Positions 1 to 14,850 of a stretch of 14,850 nt of DNA are shown piece by piece (within the stretch, counting starts at the first letter, position 1; each line of letters opens with the position of its first letter). A model generated the notes under the pieces. That model did no database searches. It was not told where the DNA came from and worked only from the letters and a program-made list of their open reading frames with translations. This DNA comes from an uncultured Verrucomicrobiota bacterium. Lineage in GTDB: Bacteria > Verrucomicrobiota > Verrucomicrobiae > Opitutales > Opitutaceae. Where the stretch lies: contig CAMLQS010000104.1 in NCBI GenBank assembly GCA_946482165.1, positions 1 through 14,850 on the forward strand, read 5' to 3'. The translations under genes and the position numbers were made by a program.

Positions 1-11371
<11,371 letters not shown>

Positions 11372-12149
11372 AGGGGAAATTGGGACCTAGGGAAAATTAC
11401 CTAAGACGACTCCTTTATTTGGATGGCCGCGCGGTGTGTGGGGGCGAGCGTCTTTTTGCGGTCGGGCTCGGTTATTCCGAGGCAAGCAGGCATACCAAGG
11501 GCAGGTTATGGGATATACGCGCCTGACGTGGCGGAACGACGCCGCAACGCCGTCAGCCGTGCGGCCGGTCTTGATTTTGGCGTCGAGGAGGGCGGACGAA
11601 TGAGGCATGAACTTCGGGGCGCGTCGTCCAGGCGCGAGCCACAACGCGAGAGCACCCGATAGCGGGGAGAGCGGGGTGACATGGAAAATCCGAGTTTTCA
11701 GGGGGAAGCCGCCCGAGGGCGGCCCATCATTTGACCGACGCGGAAATGAACGAAGCCGAGTGACGGCGGTGCGAACGGCGCCCTGACTCTGCACGATGGC
11801 CGGGCTTTCGACGGGGTTTTTGAAGTTCGAGCCAGGGATGCATGGGGGGATGCGGTTGGTTGGTCCCTTGGCACCGCGCGGACGATGCGAGCCGGGACCC
11901 GCAAGGAGTTCCTCCTGAATCGACTCCGCTTCGAACCATTCGTTTACCTAAAACAAGGTAGCGACCCATCGCGGCACGCGGCGCGCGGTCCGCTGCTCGC
12001 ACGCGTGCCGCCTCCCCAAGGCGGTTGGCCGCCAGTTCGCGACGTCACCCGCCCGATGCACCTTCCGGGTGCGCGTCGGGGATTCCGCCGCGACCTCTCG
12101 ACTCAACCGCTTGCGCGAAACTCCGCCGGGATAGTCGCGGAATCCGCGT
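11372..12149. other. Non-coding gap between rsgA and the giant protease gene
   Basis: I see no convincing gene in these 778 bases. Small frames on both strands give Arg/Pro/Ser-rich translations without recognisable motifs. The gap holds several short inverted repeats: 12136-12148 (CGCGGA/TCCGCG, just past the rsgA stop, without a T-run), 12008-12024 (CCGCCT/AGGCGG), 11945-11960 (TACCT/AGGTA), 11905-11927 (GGAGT/ACTCC), 11708-11723 (GCCGCC/GGCGGC, loop CGAG) and the group at 11467-11556. The leader and promoter of the giant gene should lie here; I cannot point to a clear -35/-10 pair. Confidence 0.7.
11467..11556 (-). promoter_or_regulatory. Candidate structured leader upstream of the giant protease gene
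   Basis: In the minus-strand transcript three small stems occur in a row, ending 96 bases before the ATG at 11371. The first is CTGACG/CGTCAG (11551-11556 with 11523-11528) enclosing GCGG/CCGC (11542-11545 with 11531-11534). The second is a weak CATA/TATG stem at 11491-11510. The third is CTCGG/CCGAG with a 5-base loop (11467-11481). I do not recognise a known riboswitch class. The stems are short and could arise by chance in GC-rich DNA. Confidence 0.25.
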
Positions 12150-13259
12150 TCAATCCTCCTGGTGGTGCCGGTGGCGGAAAGGTTTGGCGGAGCGTTCGGC
12201 GGCTTTTTGTTTCCAGCCGGGCTTGCTGGCGACGGCTCCGGGTTTGCGGAGGGTCGGGGCTTTCGCGGCCTGCTCGGCTTTTAACTTTCGGTAGCTCGCG
12301 AGGCGCTCGGGCGGGAGCGTGCCGGCTTCGAGCGCGGCGCGGACGGCGCAGCCGGGCTCGTCTTCGTGGCGGCAGCTGGTGAATCGGCACCGCGTGGCGA
12401 TGTCGGCGATATCTGAATACGCCTCTTCGACGGCCTCGTCGGCGTCCCAGAGCTGGAGCTCGCGCATGCCGGGCGTGTCGATGATGAGGGCGCCGCTTGG
12501 GGCGAGGACGAGTTCGCGGCGCGTGGTGGTGTGGCGGCCCTTGGCGTCCTTCTCGCGGACCTCGCCGGTTGGCAGCTCGGCGTCGCGGGCGAGGCGGTTG
12601 ATGAGGCTGGATTTTCCGACGCCGGAGCTGCCGACGAAGGCGAGCGTCTTGCCGGGCGTGGCGTGGCCGCCGAGGAGTTTCAGGCCGCGGCGGGTGTGGC
12701 TGCTGGTGATGACGACCGGGACGTCCGGGACGAGGCGTTCGATCTCGGCGCGGACGGCTTCGGGGTCTTCGTGGAGGTCGGCCTTGTTGAGGACGACGAC
12801 GGGCCTGGCGCCGGAGTCGCGGGCGGCGACGAGGAAGCGCTGGATGCGTTTCGGGTTGTAGTTCCGGTCGAGGCCGCTGACGAGGAACACGACGTCGATG
12901 TTGGCGGCGATGATCTGCTGCGACTGCTCGCCGCCGGCGGACTGGCGGGAGAAACGGCTGCGGCGCGGAAGCAGGGCGTGGAGCTGGGCGCGGCCCTCGG
13001 CGCCGGGGCTGGGCGAGACGGCGACCCAGTCGCCGACGGCGGGGAAACAATCGGGATCGCGCTTCGCCTCGTGGTGAAACTTGCCGGTGCACTCGGCGAG
13101 GAGTTCGCCGCTCGCGGTGACGACGGCGTAGTAGTGGCGGCGGAGTTCGACGACGACGCGCGCGGGTTCGAGGCCGGCGGCGGCGTGGGGCGCGAAGGCG
13201 GCGTCCCACGCGGCGTCCCAACCGTAGGGGGCGAGCGGGTGATCGGCTTCGGCGGTCAT
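12150..13259 (-). CDS. rsgA: Ribosome small subunit-dependent GTPase A (RsgA)
   Basis: 369 residues. RsgA is a circularly permuted GTPase that binds the 30S subunit late in assembly and releases maturation factors on GTP hydrolysis. The permuted order is visible: G4 NKAD (158-161), G1 GSSGVGKS (210-217), G2 region GRHTTT (241-246) and G3 DTPG (261-264). An N-terminal OB-fold-like region precedes them (VELRRHYYAVVTASGELLAE, FPAVGDWVAV) and a C-terminal zinc site follows (C291, C296, H298, C304). The basic tail (KPGWKQKAAERSAKPFRHRHH) is plausible for rRNA contact. ATG 13259 is chosen because the inverted repeat begins 3 bases upstream and the family N-terminus fits. No Shine-Dalgarno sequence is seen. 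It lies downstream of yhbY on the same strand, 102 bases apart. The longest competing frame (12103-13221, same strand) is an Arg/Pro-rich shadow. Confidence 0.97.
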   Translation of the reverse strand: MTAEADHPLAPYGWDAAWDAAFAPHAAAGLEPARVVVELRRHYYAVVTASGELLAECTGKFHHEAKRDPDCFPAVGDWVAVSPSPGAEGRAQLHALLPRRSRFSRQSAGGEQSQQIIAANIDVVFLVSGLDRNYNPKRIQRFLVAARDSGARPVVVLNKADLHEDPEAVRAEIERLVPDVPVVITSSHTRRGLKLLGGHATPGKTLAFVGSSGVGKSSLINRLARDAELPTGEVREKDAKGRHTTTRRELVLAPSGALIIDTPGMRELQLWDADEAVEEAYSDIADIATRCRFTSCRHEDEPGCAVRAALEAGTLPPERLASYRKLKAEQAAKAPTLRKPGAVASKPGWKQKAAERSAKPFRHRHHQED

Positions 13260-13262
13260 GAA

Positions 13263-13357
13263 TTTAACGCAGAGACGCAGAGACGCGGAGAATGCGAGAC
13301 AAAGGGAATGCGGCGGAAATGGATTGTTTCTCCGCGCCTCTGCGCCTCCGCGTTAAA
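13263..13357. repeat. Long imperfect inverted repeat (ACGCAGAG-type dispersed repeat) filling the yhbY-rsgA gap
   Basis: Arms 13263-13292 and 13328-13357 pair at 27 of 30 positions around a 35-base loop. The left arm is built from 8-base units ACGCAGAG, ACGCAGAG, ACGCGGAG. The three mismatches are A opposite C on the plus strand, so on the minus strand they become U opposite G. RNA of the yhbY-rsgA transcript would therefore be fully paired through three G-U wobbles. The arms end 4 bases after the yhbY stop and 3 bases before the rsgA ATG. Translated on the plus strand it yields NAETQRRGE and RLCASALKI, strings familiar from spurious proteins made from this dispersed repeat type in many genomes. 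It may act as a terminator, a processing site or a block on rsgA translation (inference). Confidence 0.85.
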
Positions 13358-13361
13358 AATA

Positions 13362-13667
13362 TCAGACGCGCACGACGCGTTTTTCGGGGTCGGCGTTTTG
13401 GCGGAAGAAAAGGGCGGTGTGGCCGACGGCGCCGACGCAAGGGGCGCGGATCTCGGTCTCGATTTTTGCGATGAGGTCGGCGCGTTCGTGGCGGTCGGCG
13501 CCCTCGAAGCGGACCTTCACGAGCTCGCGGGCGTCGAGGAGGCGGGCAAATTCGCGTTGCAAGGGATGGGTCAGGCCGGCCTTGCCGATCTTGAGCGAAG
13601 CTTCGAGGGTCTGGCCAAGGCCGCGCAGCTTGGTCTTTTGCGCGCCGGTGAGAGGGAGATTTTCCAT
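13362..13667 (-). CDS. yhbY: YhbY-family ribosome assembly RNA-binding protein (CRM domain)
   Basis: 101 residues that are essentially a single CRM domain. YhbY proteins associate with pre-50S particles, and CRM domains bind RNA through a GxxG loop. Here the loop is GKAG (28-31) in LKIGKAGLTHPL, followed by ARELVKVRFEGAD, a helix (RADLIAKIETEI) and the strand CVGAVGHTALFFRQ. The length matches the usual 97-105 residues. ATG 13667 is preferred because it gives MENLPLTGAQKTKLRGLG, matching the family start; the frame stays open to ATG 13847, but that adds 60 low-complexity Arg/Pro/Ser residues. No Shine-Dalgarno sequence precedes either start. The gap to the upstream transglycosylase gene is 195 bases with no clear promoter, and rsgA follows on the same strand. 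Both products work in ribosome assembly. Confidence 0.92.
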   Translation of the reverse strand: MENLPLTGAQKTKLRGLGQTLEASLKIGKAGLTHPLQREFARLLDARELVKVRFEGADRHERADLIAKIETEIRAPCVGAVGHTALFFRQNADPEKRVVRV

Positions 13668-13862
13668 GAGTCGGGGCCATGAAGGCCGAAAGGTGGCCGC
13701 GCGGGAACGCTGAAATCGCGACCGCGGTGGACGGGGATGGGCGTTGGTGACCATGGACGGAGGCGAGGTGGCCGGGCGTCGTCTCGATTTGGGGCCTCCC
13801 TTATATGGCCGCCTGCCAAGGGGCGCGGACGTTTCCGTGACGCGCAAATGTCGGACTTTGGT

Positions 13863-14822
13863 TCAGGCTCCGGCGCGGCCCTGCGTTGGCGCCGGCAATT
13901 CCTCGGGCGACAGACCGGTGCGCACCTGCACGGTCGCGAGCACTTTCGGAACATAGAGCCGGGTCTCCGCCGGCAGGTGGGCGGCGATGCTCGCGAAGGT
14001 GGTGCCGCGCCGCGCCTTGAGCGCCCGCGCCACGCGGGTCTCGCCGCCGTTATAGGCCGCGAGGGCCAGCGGCCAGTCTCCGAATCTTGCGTGCAGATAT
14101 TTCAAATACCGTGCGGCCGCCCGGGCGCTGGTGCTCGGCTGCAGGCGCTGATCGCGGGCGCCCACCGAAAGGCCAAGCGACAGGGCCGTGTCCGGCATGA
14201 TCTGAAACAGGCCTCGGGCGCCGACGCGGTTGCGCGCCCGCGGATTGAAGGTGCTTTCCGTTTCCGCGATCCAAACCAGCTCCACCGGCACGCCCTCCGC
14301 CGCGAACGCAGCGCGCAAGGCCGGCAGCAAATCCTTGGCCCGGGCGGGCTGCGGGCGATCTTTCATGAGCTCCACCCAGTTGTCATACAACGGGATCGTC
14401 TGGGCGGGCGTCACCGCTGGCGCATCCGGTATTTTCGCGGCCGGAGAAGGAGGCGGATGGAAGGTCACGCCCGCTTGCGCGGTGGCGTCTAGCGCCGCTT
14501 CCCTGTCGTTCGCCCGGGCGCTTAGCCAGTCGGCATAATCGCTCCACTCCGCTTGGTCGCGCGTGCTGCGGCCGGATTCCGATATCTGTTCCAGCAGCGC
14601 GAAAGGCGCCTCCGCCCCGCTGATCATGAACTTCACGATCATGGGCTCGGCTGCGTCGATTCGCTCTCCCGCCTCCTTTACCGGAATCGTTTCCAGCGGC
14701 AGAACCGACAGGCGACGATTCGATAAGGAAGTTAAGTCGTCGCTTTGAGTAACAGGGGGTGACTGACGGGAGGGGAAACCGAGAAGCAGCGAAGCCGTGT
14801 AGAGCACGACCAAGGCTTTCAT
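13863..14822 (-). CDS. Secreted lytic transglycosylase (SLT / MltD-like catalytic domain)
   Basis: 319 residues. Lytic transglycosylases cleave the MurNAc-GlcNAc bond of peptidoglycan, forming 1,6-anhydroMurNAc, and act in the periplasm. The N-terminus (MKALVVLYTASLLLGFPSRQ) is a signal peptide without a lipobox cysteine. Residues about 25-165 are a variable region with no motif I recognise. The SLT domain spans about 166-300: VWIAETESTFNP with catalytic Glu189, GARGLFQIMPDTA, SARAAARYLKYLHARFGDW, ALAAYNGGE and ETRLYVPKVLA. No LysM domain follows, unlike E. coli MltD. ATG 14822 has no Shine-Dalgarno sequence. An AT-rich stretch (TGTAAAATAATC, 14823-14834) sits directly upstream and could be a -10 element, which would give a very short or absent leader (inference). 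The exact subfamily is uncertain. Confidence 0.94.
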   Translation of the reverse strand: MKALVVLYTASLLLGFPSRQSPPVTQSDDLTSLSNRRLSVLPLETIPVKEAGERIDAAEPMIVKFMISGAEAPFALLEQISESGRSTRDQAEWSDYADWLSARANDREAALDATAQAGVTFHPPPSPAAKIPDAPAVTPAQTIPLYDNWVELMKDRPQPARAKDLLPALRAAFAAEGVPVELVWIAETESTFNPRARNRVGARGLFQIMPDTALSLGLSVGARDQRLQPSTSARAAARYLKYLHARFGDWPLALAAYNGGETRVARALKARRGTTFASIAAHLPAETRLYVPKVLATVQVRTGLSPEELPAPTQGRAGA

Positions 14823-14850
14823 GATTATTTTACATACATGTTTCGGTCGC

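Noticed and set aside
11900..11960. Possible tRNA suggested by GGTTCGAAG on the minus strand
   Set aside because: The flanking bases do not form a T-stem, and no acceptor or anticodon arm can be built around it.
11387..12002. Minus-strand frames of 135 codons (11387-11794) and 91 codons (11727-12002) upstream of the giant gene
   Set aside because: Compositionally random Arg/Pro/Ser-rich translations with no motif; the first merely shares the giant gene's register up to the TAG at 11387.
12103..13221. Minus-strand frame of 372 codons overlapping rsgA
   Set aside because: Arg/Pro-rich shadow; the rsgA register carries all GTPase motifs and the zinc site.
12531..13682. Plus-strand frame of 383 codons over rsgA, the repeat and yhbY
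   Set aside because: Antisense to two well-supported genes and includes the spurious NAETQRRGE and LCASALKI strings from the repeat.
13668..13847. 60-residue N-terminal extension of YhbY to ATG 13847
   Set aside because: The extension is low-complexity Arg/Pro/Ser and the family normally begins at the MENLPLTGAQK position.

Overview
The window is GC-rich (about 70%) bacterial chromosome. Gene content and style suggest a Verrucomicrobiota relative, most likely Opitutaceae-like: a giant secreted multi-domain protein with Calx-beta, Ig-like, BACON-like and RCC1 modules, starts without clear Shine-Dalgarno sequences, and an AETQRR/LCASALK-type dispersed repeat. That assignment is inference from gene style. 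No rRNA or other phylogenetic marker is present.

All four genes I support lie on the minus strand. Read in that direction (right to left) they are: a secreted family-1-type lytic transglycosylase (14822-13863); a small CRM-domain RNA-binding protein of the YhbY family (13667-13362); a long imperfect inverted repeat that fills the yhbY-rsgA gap (13263-13357); the ribosome-assembly GTPase RsgA (13259-12150); a 778-bp non-coding gap with several small hairpins (12149-11372); and one enormous open frame from 11371 that runs off the left edge, so at least 3,790 residues are visible without a stop.

The giant protein is a secreted or membrane-anchored subtilisin-like (S8) protease with an intact catalytic set (D275, H330, N421, S489) and a very long modular tail. 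In order the tail holds a BACON-like domain, a MAM/lectin-like beta domain (copy A), three Calx-beta repeats, a short and a long Ig-like module, two Calx-beta repeats, a BACON-like domain split by a large insert, a short and a long Ig-like module, MAM-like copy B, three Calx-beta repeats, a short and a long Ig-like module, two BACON-like domains, an Ig domain, and RCC1-type beta-propeller repeats at the window edge.

The most interesting architecture is nested. All three long Ig-like modules carry an extra domain of about 175-205 residues at the same internal position. In one it is a glutamine-amidotransferase-like alpha/beta domain; in the other two it is a related pair of beta-rich domains. 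A BACON-like domain is split in a similar way by a segment containing SDGGSDMYDSGN.

The right-hand genes look like housekeeping. YhbY (pre-50S) and RsgA (30S maturation) are both ribosome-assembly factors and probably share a transcript; the transglycosylase acts on peptidoglycan. The many long plus-strand frames opposite the giant gene are composition mirrors and are not annotated.
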